Origin: Microcaldota archaeon
GTDB lineage: Archaea; Micrarchaeota; Micrarchaeia; Anstonellales; Bilamarchaeaceae
Reading direction: 5' to 3'
Assembly (NCBI GenBank): GCA_018813445.1
Contig: JAHJBR010000112.1
Coordinates: 1-11,899, forward strand
DNA length: 11,899 nt
Under the pieces are notes generated by a model. That model made no database searches. It saw nothing but the letters and a program-made list of their open reading frames with translations, and was not told where the DNA came from. This document shows, piece by piece, positions 5,617 to 11,899 of the stretch. The first letter of the stretch is position 1. The number at the start of each line of letters is the position of its first letter. The position numbers and the translations under genes are program-made.

Positions 5617-7380
5617 CTATTTACCTTTTTTGTAGTTTTGCCATTTCTTTTTCAGAATTATCTTCCTTATTGCAAGCACAACCACACTACCAAACAGCAG
5701 TGCTCCAAGTATAATGGCGATCACTAGTCCAGATGCAAGAATTAGGAGGTTTCTTTCTGCATCATCTGCAGCAGCAATGCCTTTTTCAGCAAATTCCATT
5801 GATTTACCAGGATCAGAATGTGCAAAGGATTCCGCTGATTCCAGGTAGATTTCTGATTTGGAGTAGTCTGCAAAAGGCCAGCCGTTTTTTATTCTGCCTT
5901 GAAGTAGAACAATTTTTGATGATGCAGTATCCATCATCTTTTTTGATTCTGTAACGTTGTGCTCAGCTATTTCAAGAATGTATAATGCATAGCTGTATGA
6001 GCTCTGACTGGAATTTACTGCAAGAATAGCTGCTTCTATTGCTGAAAAATCGTATTGAATATCATATTGGTCTGAAATTCTTTCGACTTCTATTAGGCGA
6101 GCTGTTAGGTTCGAGGTGTCTATGGCTGGAGAAACATTTTGCTGAGGAGTATTATTCTGAGGCGAAGTAATATTGGTTGTGTTAGTTAAGTTTGTTTGGA
6201 CTGGTGGAGGCTGCAGTGAAATAAGATAAACATCGTATGCACTTGAATAATCCTTTTTATTTATGAGGGAAAGGATTTCAGTTTCTGCTGGAGAATTTTG
6301 GGCTAGGGAAGTTAATTTTGAATTAAGCTTGGATTGTAAATCTGAATTAAGCTTTGAGATATTTAAGGAATTCAGATCATTCAGTTTATAGTAGGTGTTT
6401 CCATAATTCCCTATTTCAAATGAAAAGAGTGCATTATTCCATTGTGATGCAGGGGTAGAATTATGAGATATATTTAGAGTGGATGCAAGCTGGGAATATC
6501 CATAATATTTGGAAAAGGAAGAGTTCATTGAATTGATTAATGGTTGTACATATTCTTCTGGTTTTTTTATAGAGATGTTTGCGATTGTAATTGTGCCTTC
6601 TATTCCTTGGGAAATGTAAAGTGTACCATTCATTATTTCTGCATCCCTTGGGTTTGTGATGTTGTAAACAAAAATTGGATAGTAATCTTTGGTGTAAATC
6701 ACCAACTGATTGAATTCTGGATCTGATAAAAAGAAGTAATCTTCAGTTACATAAATCCCTGTTGGTTTTCCTAATAATATACCTCCGAATCCTTCCCCAA
6801 AAGAACTTAGGTAGGTAAAGTTAGTTGTAAGCACATCCACTCTTAAGTTCTCTGAATTCACCACGTATACTGTGTCGTTAAAAATTTGAAGGTCTTCTGG
6901 TTTTTTGAATTGTCCTGTCCAAACCCCTTCTATCCCATACATAGATTCAATTTCCCCTTTCATGGAAAGAATCAAAAGACGGTTGTATCTGAAATCGCTT
7001 ACGTAGAGTGAATTGTTGTAAATGGAAATTCCATGTGCGCCTGCACGATCAAAGATTACTGAATCTGATCCTTGTTTTTTTATTCCCAAATCTGCATCTG
7101 CAACATATATCTCATTGGATTTTACTACGAATAATGCTTGAGGGGAAGCGTAGTTACTTCCTTTTTTTGTAAGATTATCCTCAATGGAGTAGGAGAATAT
7201 CGCGGGTGTTCCTGGATCTGCAAAATAAAGAGTATTTTCAAATACAAATAGGAAATTTGGCTGGGCATTATTGTAATGTTCCTGAACTGAAATATTTCCA
7301 GTTTTGTTTATGGAAATATTGAAGGGATATATGGAAAATAAAAGTCCTGAGAAAAGTAAAAGAAAAATGAGCTTTTTCAT
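5617..7380 (-). CDS. Secreted NHL/beta-propeller-like protein with C-terminal membrane anchor
   Basis: The 587-aa product starts with a signal peptide (MKKLIFLLLFSGLLFSIY). Residues of about 30-270 repeat an NHL-like pattern of short strands: LYFADPG, IYVADADLG, LYVSDFRYNRL, VYVVNSENLRV, YFFLSDPEFNQLVIY and LYISQG. Each has Tyr/Phe-Val followed by Asp or Asn, which suggests an incomplete or divergent propeller of about six blades. A Ser/Asn/Thr-rich helical part follows, with a low-complexity linker near LTNTTNITSPQNNT. Residues 545-572 form one membrane segment, then a Lys-rich cytoplasmic tail (KKKWQNYKKGK). Most of the protein should face outside. About 22 N-x-S/T sequons fit a heavily N-glycosylated archaeal surface protein. 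Its start lies one base after the stop of the zinc-ribbon gene, with GAGG 7 nt upstream. Its ligand or role is not known; binding, adhesion or envelope structure are possible. Confidence 0.75.
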   Translation of the reverse strand: MKKLIFLLLFSGLLFSIYPFNISINKTGNISVQEHYNNAQPNFLFVFENTLYFADPGTPAIFSYSIEDNLTKKGSNYASPQALFVVKSNEIYVADADLGIKKQGSDSVIFDRAGAHGISIYNNSLYVSDFRYNRLLILSMKGEIESMYGIEGVWTGQFKKPEDLQIFNDTVYVVNSENLRVDVLTTNFTYLSSFGEGFGGILLGKPTGIYVTEDYFFLSDPEFNQLVIYTKDYYPIFVYNITNPRDAEIMNGTLYISQGIEGTITIANISIKKPEEYVQPLINSMNSSFSKYYGYSQLASTLNISHNSTPASQWNNALFSFEIGNYGNTYYKLNDLNSLNISKLNSDLQSKLNSKLTSLAQNSPAETEILSLINKKDYSSAYDVYLISLQPPPVQTNLTNTTNITSPQNNTPQQNVSPAIDTSNLTARLIEVERISDQYDIQYDFSAIEAAILAVNSSQSSYSYALYILEIAEHNVTESKKMMDTASSKIVLLQGRIKNGWPFADYSKSEIYLESAESFAHSDPGKSMEFAEKGIAAADDAERNLLILASGLVIAIILGALLFGSVVVLAIRKIILKKKWQNYKKGK

Positions 7381-7381
7381 T

Positions 7382-7648
7382 TCAATCCTCTATTAGATTC
7401 TTTATATCCTCGCTGGGCATTTCAGGAGCTGAGAAAATCGTTTCATCCAAATTCGGGAGAGGTGATTCCTCCTGTACAGGTGGTTTTGGAGCACTGGAAG
7501 ACATTGTTGATAGACTGATGTTCATCCCTGAATTGCATTGCGGGCATTTTGCAAATGCGGTTATTTCGCTAACTTCCAAATCAGTGGTTATTGCAAATGG
7601 GAAGGAGGTTCCGCAGGAACAATTGAAAATCTTGCTTATATTAGCCAT
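7382..7648 (-). CDS. Small zinc-ribbon-like hypothetical protein
   Basis: The 88-aa product has two Cys pairs, CSC (Cys10, Cys12) and CPQC (Cys35, Cys38), spaced as in a zinc ribbon. A proline-rich acidic tail follows (PPVQEESPLPNLDE, ending IKNLIED) and is likely disordered. I do not recognise the family. A nucleic-acid or protein-binding adaptor is possible but not shown. It is the first gene of the five-frame minus-strand operon and has the only clear promoter there. GGTGAT stands 3 nt before the ATG at 7648, so unlike several neighbours it has a leader with a Shine-Dalgarno site. Its TGA is one base from the ATG of the beta-propeller gene, so the two are probably translated together. Confidence 0.75.
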   Translation of the reverse strand: MANISKIFNCSCGTSFPFAITTDLEVSEITAFAKCPQCNSGMNISLSTMSSSAPKPPVQEESPLPNLDETIFSAPEMPSEDIKNLIED

Positions 7649-7651
7649 AGT

Positions 7652-7657
7652 ATCACC
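7652..7657 (-). promoter_or_regulatory. Shine-Dalgarno site of the zinc-ribbon gene
   Basis: GGTGAT on the minus strand ends 3 nt before the ATG at 7648. It matches the archaeal anti-Shine-Dalgarno core (AGGAGGTGAT) and fixes this start. Confidence 0.65.
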
Positions 7658-7689
7658 TTTAACTGAGCGGATATAGATTCGGATTTAGA

Positions 7690-7697
7690 TTTATATA
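7690..7697 (-). promoter_or_regulatory. TATA box of the zinc-ribbon/beta-propeller/dph6/Xaa-Pro peptidase operon
   Basis: The minus strand reads TATATAAA, a strong archaeal TATA box, centred about 46 bp before the ATG at 7648. A start site about 25 bp downstream (near 7668) would leave a leader of about 20 nt holding GGTGAT at 7652-7657. The four downstream gaps in the operon are 1 to 4 nt, so this is probably the main promoter for everything down to 4037. Confidence 0.6.
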
Positions 7698-7760
7698 GGT
7701 TGAGGTTTTGCAATCATTTAGCCTTCAAACTTTTGTAGATCTCCATATCTTTTTTTAGCT

Positions 7761-8714
7761 TTATCTTTTTTTTGATTTTTCATATCTTTCTAGCATCAAA
7801 AGAGCAAATCTGTTATCAGGCTCTATTTCTAATATCTCTTTCCAAGCTTCTAATGCCTTCTTCTTATCGCCTTGACTACCATAGCATATAGCACGATGCA
7901 TACGTATAATTATTGGGTTAGTCTGAACACGCTGAGCATGCTGACCTTTAGAAGTACTCTCCTGAAGTTCTATCGCCTTGTTGTAGTCTTTTATGGCCTT
8001 TGAATAATCATTCATAGTATCATAGGCTTGTGCACGTGCATGATATATGCTTGCATCGTTTATACCTAATTTTATGGCTTTTGAATAGTTCTGTACAGCT
8101 AACAAGTGATTATTATCTATATGATATGCCCCTCCTAACGTATAATAAGCGATTCCATCTGCTAGGTCATCACTTCCTATTAGGTAAAAACCATAATAAT
8201 GTTTTAAATAGAAATTATCAAAACTAAAAAGATAATTACCATTTACAGTTTCAAATGCAAAATTGCCAATAGTAATAAGAGTATGGCCAGAAGTATAAGC
8301 TAATTTTGCATCTATTCCAAGCTTTCTTGCAACATCAAAAACAAAAAATGCGGAGTTGTCACAGTCCCATTGATTAGTGGCAAGGGATTCTGAAATAAAG
8401 CCGAATTTGTTATTCCCATATCTAATTTTTAGATTACCGTTCATCATACCCCATACTTCAGTTATGAATCTCTCGTGTTCTCTGGGCTTTATCTTCAGGT
8501 CTTCTTTAAGGGTTTTGGCAATCGAATCCACTAAATCCTGATATCTTCTTGCATATTCCTTTGCGTTTCCGCTTATTTCCCCCTCTATCGCAATCCTTCT
8601 TACTCCTGCAACTTTTGATTCCATTACTTCTTCTTCTGTTCGGTACACAACTTTTTTTGAAGGAATTATATCAAGCGACGCTGATTTTGTTTTTTTGGCA
8701 AATATTTCTGTCAT
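7761..8714 (-). CDS. Transglutaminase-like domain protein with C-terminal TPR repeats
   Basis: The 317-aa product has no signal peptide. Residues 50-160 resemble the transglutaminase/cysteine-protease fold: QWDCDNSAFF (Cys118), YTSGHTLI (His144) and FAFETVNG (Glu155) give a Cys-His-acid triad in the family's order, with the acid as Glu rather than the more usual Asp. Residues 185-218, 219-251 and 267-300 are three TPR units (SKAIKL, NKAIEL, KEILEIEPD ends), a protein-binding scaffold. Microbial members of this fold are often peptidases or act on peptide bonds or cross-links; the substrate here is unknown, and a non-enzymatic role cannot be excluded. The start at 8714 is the only good ATG and lies about 26 bp from a TATA-like box. 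It stands alone: glmS upstream is followed by this gene's own promoter, and a 112-bp gap follows before the next operon. Confidence 0.75.
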   Translation of the reverse strand: MTEIFAKKTKSASLDIIPSKKVVYRTEEEVMESKVAGVRRIAIEGEISGNAKEYARRYQDLVDSIAKTLKEDLKIKPREHERFITEVWGMMNGNLKIRYGNNKFGFISESLATNQWDCDNSAFFVFDVARKLGIDAKLAYTSGHTLITIGNFAFETVNGNYLFSFDNFYLKHYYGFYLIGSDDLADGIAYYTLGGAYHIDNNHLLAVQNYSKAIKLGINDASIYHARAQAYDTMNDYSKAIKDYNKAIELQESTSKGQHAQRVQTNPIIIRMHRAICYGSQGDKKKALEAWKEILEIEPDNRFALLMLERYEKSKKR

Positions 8715-8735
8715 GAAAGATTCTCTGCCGCGAAG

Positions 8736-8743
8736 ATTAAATA
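8736..8743 (-). promoter_or_regulatory. TATA-like box of the transglutaminase/TPR gene
   Basis: The minus strand reads TATTTAAT, centred 25-26 bp before the ATG at 8714 and starting just after the glmS stop codon (8745-8747). The spacing matches the leaderless pattern of the repeat-protein genes and guaAA. No Shine-Dalgarno site is clear before the ATG. Confidence 0.5.
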
Positions 8744-8744
8744 A

Positions 8745-10481
8745 TCATTCCACAGTCACTGATTTTGCTAAATTCCTTGGCCTATCTGGATCTATTCCCC
8801 TAAATATGCTTACATAATAAGCAAGTAGCTGAAGCGCAGGAAGCATTGCAAATGGATACAATTCAGCTCTTGTTTTTTCTATTTCAATTACTGCATCCAC
8901 TTCCTTTTCTAGTTTAGGATTATCAGTAAGCGCAATTACAAAACCTCCTCTTGCCTTTACTTCCTTTATGTTTCCAAGCATTTTTGCTTTGGTTTCATCA
9001 GAAGGTGCAAGGGCAATTACTGGAACACCTTCCTCAATTAAAGAAAGAGGGCCATGCTTTAGTTCTCCTGCAGGATAGGCCTCTGCATGTATGTATGAAA
9101 TTTCCTTTAGTTTAAGAGCGCCTTCCATTGCAATCGGATAGGAAAGTCCTCTTCCTAGGAAAAATATGCTTTTTGAATCCTTTATTTTCTGAGCAAGCTC
9201 TTTTATCTTCTGTTCCTGAGAAAGGGAATTTGAAATAATTTCAGGAATATTGGAAAGATAGGAATTTCCATAAATTAATTTGTAGATAACTGCAAGCTGG
9301 GATGAAAAGGTTTTAGTTGCAGCAACACTCACTTCAGGACCTGCATTCAGATATACTATTGAATCTGAAAGACGGGTGATGCTTGAGCCCACAACATTGG
9401 TTAAGGAAAGCAGCTTTGCTCCTTTTGATTTTGCAAATTTCACTGCTTGAATTGTATCTGCGGTTTCTCCGCTTTGAGTAAGTGCAATTACCACTGTTTC
9501 ATTTGAAGGGTTTGCAACGAATTGATAATCTGATGCAATGAATGCTTTTGCATTCTTCTTCAATTCTTTTTCAAGCAGAGTTGCAAATACAAATGATGCA
9601 TGATATGATGTTCCGCATGCGATTAAATGTATATTCTGGGCAGAATCCAATATCTTTCTTGCTTCTTCGGTTTTTGCGGATAATGATTCTTTAAGGGAAA
9701 TCCTTTGGTCATAGATCTCTTTCAGCATGAAGTGTGCAAATCCTCCTTTTTCAGCTACTGTGGAATCCCAATCCACTTCCAAAACTTTTGGATTTACTTG
9801 CATTCCTCCAAAATCCATAATTTTGTATTCTGAATCAGAAACAGATACAAGCATCTCCTCTTCTATAGGGATTATTTTTTTAGTGTATGGGAGCACTGCA
9901 GGAATATCCGAAGCAAGGAAATTCTCGTTTTCCCCGATTCCTAGAATAAGTGGGCTATTTCTTCTTGCTGCAAATAATCTTTTTTCTCCTTTAATTATTG
10001 CAACTATTGAATAGGAGCCTTCCAATCTTTTTATTGATTCAGAAAATGCTTTTTCAGCAGCCATGGATTTCAGATTTTCCTCAATTAGATGAGCCACTGT
10101 TTCAGTATCTGTTTCGCTTTCGAATTTATGGCCTTTTTTCAATAGCTCTTCTTTAAGTTCTAAATAATTTTCAATTACTCCGTTGTGCACTAATGCAACA
10201 TTTTTAGAGCAGTTGGAATGTGGGTGCGCATTTTCATTGCATACTCTCCCATGGGTTGCCCATCTCGAGTGGCCCACACCTATCTTTCCATCCAAAGAGA
10301 TGAAGGATAAATCGGTGGCAACATCATCAACTTTCCCTGCGCCTTTTTTTATTTCAATTCCGTTTTCATTTGAAATAGCGATTCCTGCAGAATCATAGCC
10401 CCTGTACTCTAAAGTTTTTAGGGCTTTGAGTAAGACTTCTGAAGCTTTTCTAAAACCAATATAACCAATAATCCCACACAT
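8745..10481 (-). CDS. glmS: Glutamine--fructose-6-phosphate aminotransferase (isomerising)
   Basis: GlmS makes glucosamine-6-phosphate from fructose-6-phosphate and glutamine, the entry to UDP-GlcNAc and cell-surface glycans. The product is 578 aa. Cys2 becomes the N-terminal nucleophile after Met removal (MCGIIGYIG); GHSRWATHG (70-78) and Asn100-Gly101 complete the class II glutaminase domain (1-215). Two SIS sugar-isomerase domains follow, with CGTSYHA (289-295), TQSGETADT (335-343), Glu460, His475 (ELKHGP) and the invariant tail PRNLAKSVTVE. The frame stays open 31 codons upstream to 10574, but the nucleophile Cys must be residue 2, so the start is ATG 10481. A TTTTTATT box lies about 26 bp upstream. 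It is divergent from the carbonic anhydrase gene. All key residues are present and nothing is unusual. Confidence 0.97.
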   Translation of the reverse strand: MCGIIGYIGFRKASEVLLKALKTLEYRGYDSAGIAISNENGIEIKKGAGKVDDVATDLSFISLDGKIGVGHSRWATHGRVCNENAHPHSNCSKNVALVHNGVIENYLELKEELLKKGHKFESETDTETVAHLIEENLKSMAAEKAFSESIKRLEGSYSIVAIIKGEKRLFAARRNSPLILGIGENENFLASDIPAVLPYTKKIIPIEEEMLVSVSDSEYKIMDFGGMQVNPKVLEVDWDSTVAEKGGFAHFMLKEIYDQRISLKESLSAKTEEARKILDSAQNIHLIACGTSYHASFVFATLLEKELKKNAKAFIASDYQFVANPSNETVVIALTQSGETADTIQAVKFAKSKGAKLLSLTNVVGSSITRLSDSIVYLNAGPEVSVAATKTFSSQLAVIYKLIYGNSYLSNIPEIISNSLSQEQKIKELAQKIKDSKSIFFLGRGLSYPIAMEGALKLKEISYIHAEAYPAGELKHGPLSLIEEGVPVIALAPSDETKAKMLGNIKEVKARGGFVIALTDNPKLEKEVDAVIEIEKTRAELYPFAMLPALQLLAYYVSIFRGIDPDRPRNLAKSVTVE

Positions 10482-10502
10482 ATTTGGATTTCGGAAAAAA
10501 GA

Positions 10503-10510
10503 AATAAAAA
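10503..10510 (-). promoter_or_regulatory. TATA-like box of glmS (possibly shared with the carbonic anhydrase gene)
   Basis: The minus strand reads TTTTTATT, centred about 26 bp before the glmS ATG at 10481, again the leaderless spacing. Read on the plus strand the same A/T block could place a start near 10531, leaving a 19-nt leader with GGTGAG before the carbonic anhydrase ATG. A second candidate for that gene is TATATAT at 10519-10525. Confidence 0.4.
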
Positions 10511-10540
10511 CTCGTATGTATATATGAAATATTACTAATT

Positions 10541-10546
10541 GGTGAG
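10541..10546 (+). promoter_or_regulatory. Shine-Dalgarno site of the carbonic anhydrase gene
   Basis: GGTGAG ends 3 nt before the ATG at 10550, the same arrangement as GGTGAT before the zinc-ribbon gene. If TATATAT at 10519-10525 is the real TATA box, the transcript would begin too late to include this site, so one of the two readings is wrong. Confidence 0.5.
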
Positions 10547-10549
10547 AAT

Positions 10550-11128
10550 ATGAATGAATCAGAAGAATTTGCAAAACTCTTAGAGGGAAATAAAAGGTTT
10601 GTTGCAGGAAGAACCATCACAAACGATCTTCAGAAAATGAGGAATGATACTGTTCAAGGACAAAAGCCTTTTGCTACTGTTTTAACGTGCAGTGATTCCC
10701 GAGTTCCTCCTGAGCACATATTCGATGTCGGAATTGGAGAGATATTTGTAATTAGAACTGCTGGTAACGTAGTGGATAAGATTGCTTTAGGAAGCATTGA
10801 ATATGCTGCCGAGCATCTGAATGTCCCGCTTTTGGTTGTTCTTGGGCATGAAAGCTGCGGGGCAGTTAAGGCTACATGGGGAGCAGTTGAGAAAAATGAG
10901 AATGTGCATGGAAACATTGGCGCAATAGTTGAAAAAATAACAAAATCAGTAAGTAATGCAAAAAGCCAAGGAAAGGATGTTGAATGTGCTACTGATGAAA
11001 ATGTGAAAGCGCAAATAAATGCAATTCTTAATGAAAGCGAGCCTTGCAAAAAGCTTTATGATGAAGGGAAACTGAAAATTATTGGTGCGAAATATTTCCT
11101 TTCAAGCGGAGAAGTGAAAGGGCTTTGA
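10550..11128 (+). CDS. Beta-class carbonic anhydrase
   Basis: The 192-aa product interconverts CO2 and bicarbonate with one zinc ion per subunit. Zinc ligands are Cys47 (in CSDSR), His100 and Cys103 (GHESCGA); the Asp49-Arg51 pair is the family's catalytic dyad. DVGIGEIFVIRTAGN (59-73) and the GSIEYAAEHL helix (81-90) are typical. There is no signal peptide, so it is cytosolic. Length fits the short microbial beta-CAs. The start follows GGTGAG by 3 nt. It is divergent from glmS by 68 bp. It may supply bicarbonate for carboxylations such as those in purine or pyrimidine synthesis, but no carboxylase is in the window. Confidence 0.95.
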   Translation: MNESEEFAKLLEGNKRFVAGRTITNDLQKMRNDTVQGQKPFATVLTCSDSRVPPEHIFDVGIGEIFVIRTAGNVVDKIALGSIEYAAEHLNVPLLVVLGHESCGAVKATWGAVEKNENVHGNIGAIVEKITKSVSNAKSQGKDVECATDENVKAQINAILNESEPCKKLYDEGKLKIIGAKYFLSSGEVKGL

Positions 11129-11157
11129 GGATAAGGAAAAGTCAGGCGACCAAAAAC

Positions 11158-11165
11158 TATTATAA
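11158..11165 (+). promoter_or_regulatory. Candidate TATA box of the ACT-domain gene
   Basis: TATTATAA is centred about 39 bp before the ATG at 11200. A start site near 11186 would give a leader of about 14 nt holding GGTGGT at 11190-11195. This suggests transcription separate from the carbonic anhydrase gene, which ends 71 bp before the ATG. Confidence 0.4.
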
Positions 11166-11199
11166 CCTAATCCAACCAATAGTTATTAAGGTGGTGCGC

Positions 11200-11607
11200 A
11201 TGATGAAGGAACTGACTATTTTGGCAAAGGATAAGCCTGGCGTAATAGCTGACATATCTTACATAATGGCCATGAAAAAAGTGAATATTGAAAGTATAGA
11301 TGCGCACTCTGTGAGCGGAAACGCAGTAATAAATCTAGGGGTGCAGAGCGCACAATATGAGCATGCAAAGGCTGCGCTTGAAGAGAATAAATATGCAGTG
11401 CTCCCTATGCAGGCGCTTGTGGTTAAGATTCCTGATAAGCCTGGGGCATTGGCAGAGCTTTCAAAAAAGCTTGCTGATTCTGGAATAAACATAAGCGATA
11501 TTCACGTGTTGGGCAAGGACGGTGAATTTGTATATGATTCCATAGTTGTGGATAAGCCCAATGATGCAAAAAAACTTCTAGGAGACATGATAACTGAAGG
11601 GTTCTGA
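11200..11607 (+). CDS. Double ACT-domain protein (probable amino-acid-sensing regulator)
   Basis: The 135-aa product consists of two ACT domains and nothing else. ACT1 (about 4-68) begins ELTILAKDKPGVIADIS; ACT2 (about 71-130) begins ALVVKIPDKPGALAELS. Both carry the DKPG turn followed by a helix, then NIES or NISD at the second strand, the usual site for small-ligand binding between ACT domains. Such proteins bind amino acids or similar ligands and act on partner enzymes or on transcription; partner and ligand are unknown here. The frame extends upstream to a TTG at 11125 inside the carbonic anhydrase stop region. I prefer ATG 11200 because GGTGGT (11190-11195) stands 4 nt before it and the ACT fold starts there; ATG 11203 is equally possible. 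The aRF1 gene follows after 21 bp, so the two are probably cotranscribed. Confidence 0.85.
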   Translation: MMKELTILAKDKPGVIADISYIMAMKKVNIESIDAHSVSGNAVINLGVQSAQYEHAKAALEENKYAVLPMQALVVKIPDKPGALAELSKKLADSGINISDIHVLGKDGEFVYDSIVVDKPNDAKKLLGDMITEGF

Positions 11608-11614
11608 AAATTAA

Positions 11615-11622
11615 GGACGTGA
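11615..11622 (+). promoter_or_regulatory. Shine-Dalgarno site of the aRF1 gene
   Basis: GGACGTGA differs from the archaeal consensus GGAGGTGA at one base. It touches an in-frame ATG at 11623 but stands 6 nt before the ATG at 11629, so it decides for the latter. No TATA box fits the 21-bp gap after the ACT gene. Confidence 0.5.
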
Positions 11623-11628
11623 ATGCTA

Positions 11629-11899
11629 ATGGTTGATACTGAGCTAGCTTATAAACTAAAAAAGCAAATGAGAATACTGAGTGAATTGAAAGGGAGTGGA
11701 ACCGAACTTGTTTCGGTTTATATTCCACATGGATACCCGATTCATGAAACTGGAAATAGATTACGGGAAGAAATAAACCAAGCTGGAAATATAAAATCCA
11801 AAAGCACAAGGAACAATGTGATAGGTGCATTGGAAAGAATAATTGCGCATCTTAAGCATTTTAGGCAAACACCTCCAAATGGAATGGCGGTCTTTGCAG
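11629..11899 (+). CDS. prf1: Peptide chain release factor aRF1, N-terminal part (3' end beyond the window)
   Basis: The first 90 residues of the archaeal/eukaryotic class I release factor are present. It reads all three stop codons in the ribosomal A site and triggers peptide release. The N domain shows GTELVSVYIPHGYPI (24-38) and the stop-codon-reading motif NIKS at 54-57, within GNIKSKSTRNNV. The text TPPNGMAVFA (81-90) matches the family's PPNG-hydrophobic strand. The GGQ motif and the rest lie to the right of the window. An in-frame ATG at 11623 would add two residues. The coding frame is intact, and the usual NIKS gives no hint of altered stop recognition, which matters for the in-frame TAA in the Xaa-Pro peptidase. 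Probably in one transcript with the ACT gene. Confidence 0.93.
   Translation, partial: MVDTELAYKLKKQMRILSELKGSGTELVSVYIPHGYPIHETGNRLREEINQAGNIKSKSTRNNVIGALERIIAHLKHFRQTPPNGMAVFA

Noticed and set aside
10482..10574. 31-codon N-terminal extension of GlmS beginning at 10574
   Set aside because: The catalytic Cys must follow the initiator Met directly, as it does from ATG 10481, and a TATA-like box fits that start. The extension would also run over the start of the carbonic anhydrase gene.
10654..11049. 131-codon minus-strand frame inside the carbonic anhydrase gene
   Set aside because: The plus strand encodes a complete carbonic anhydrase with all zinc ligands; the reverse frame has no recognisable features.
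11125..11199. Upstream TTG start for the ACT-domain protein
   Set aside because: It overlaps the end of the carbonic anhydrase gene, adds 25 residues outside the ACT fold, and the ATG at 11200 has a Shine-Dalgarno site.
11423..11830. 135-codon minus-strand frame across the ACT/aRF1 border
   Set aside because: It overlaps two well-supported plus-strand genes and its composition is that of a shadow frame.

Overview
The window looks like a piece of an AT-rich archaeal chromosome, probably from a small-genome lineage (DPANN-like is my guess; the phylum cannot be fixed from this sequence alone). The evidence for Archaea is a stand-alone glutaminase subunit of GMP synthase (GuaAA), a Dph6-type diphthine-ammonia ligase, the start of an archaeal/eukaryotic-type release factor aRF1, TATA boxes about 26 bp upstream of start codons (leaderless genes), and GGTGAT-type Shine-Dalgarno sites on some other genes. 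TAA, TAG and TGA all end genes here, so the code looks standard.

Left third (1-3415, minus strand): two tandem paralogues, each with its own promoter. The complete one (685 aa) is a solenoid of about 35-residue, two-helix HEAT-like repeats with a Cys at the same place in eight units. It ends in a caspase-like/CHAT-like peptidase domain with a visible His567/Cys611 pair. The other runs off the left edge after 437 codons, just where its peptidase domain should begin. This solenoid-plus-protease pair is the most interesting content of the window.

Middle (3416-7700): guaAA (+) diverges from the repeat-protease gene across a 51-bp gap with one palindromic TATA-like box placed symmetrically between the two starts. 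guaAA then meets a convergent minus-strand operon tail to tail, and the two stop codons share the hexamer TTATAA. The operon runs zinc-ribbon protein > secreted, C-terminally anchored beta-propeller protein > dph6 > Xaa-Pro peptidase. The peptidase is split by an in-frame TAA between its creatinase-like N domain and its intact M24 catalytic domain.

Right part (7761-11899): a transglutaminase-like/TPR protein and glmS (glucosamine-6-phosphate synthase) on the minus strand. Divergent from glmS lie a beta-class carbonic anhydrase, a double-ACT-domain protein and the 5' end of the aRF1 gene on the plus strand. These are mostly housekeeping functions: purine synthesis, EF2 modification, amino-sugar synthesis, CO2/bicarbonate and translation termination. 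No tRNA, rRNA, CRISPR or insertion sequence was recognised, and no gap between genes exceeds about 115 bases.
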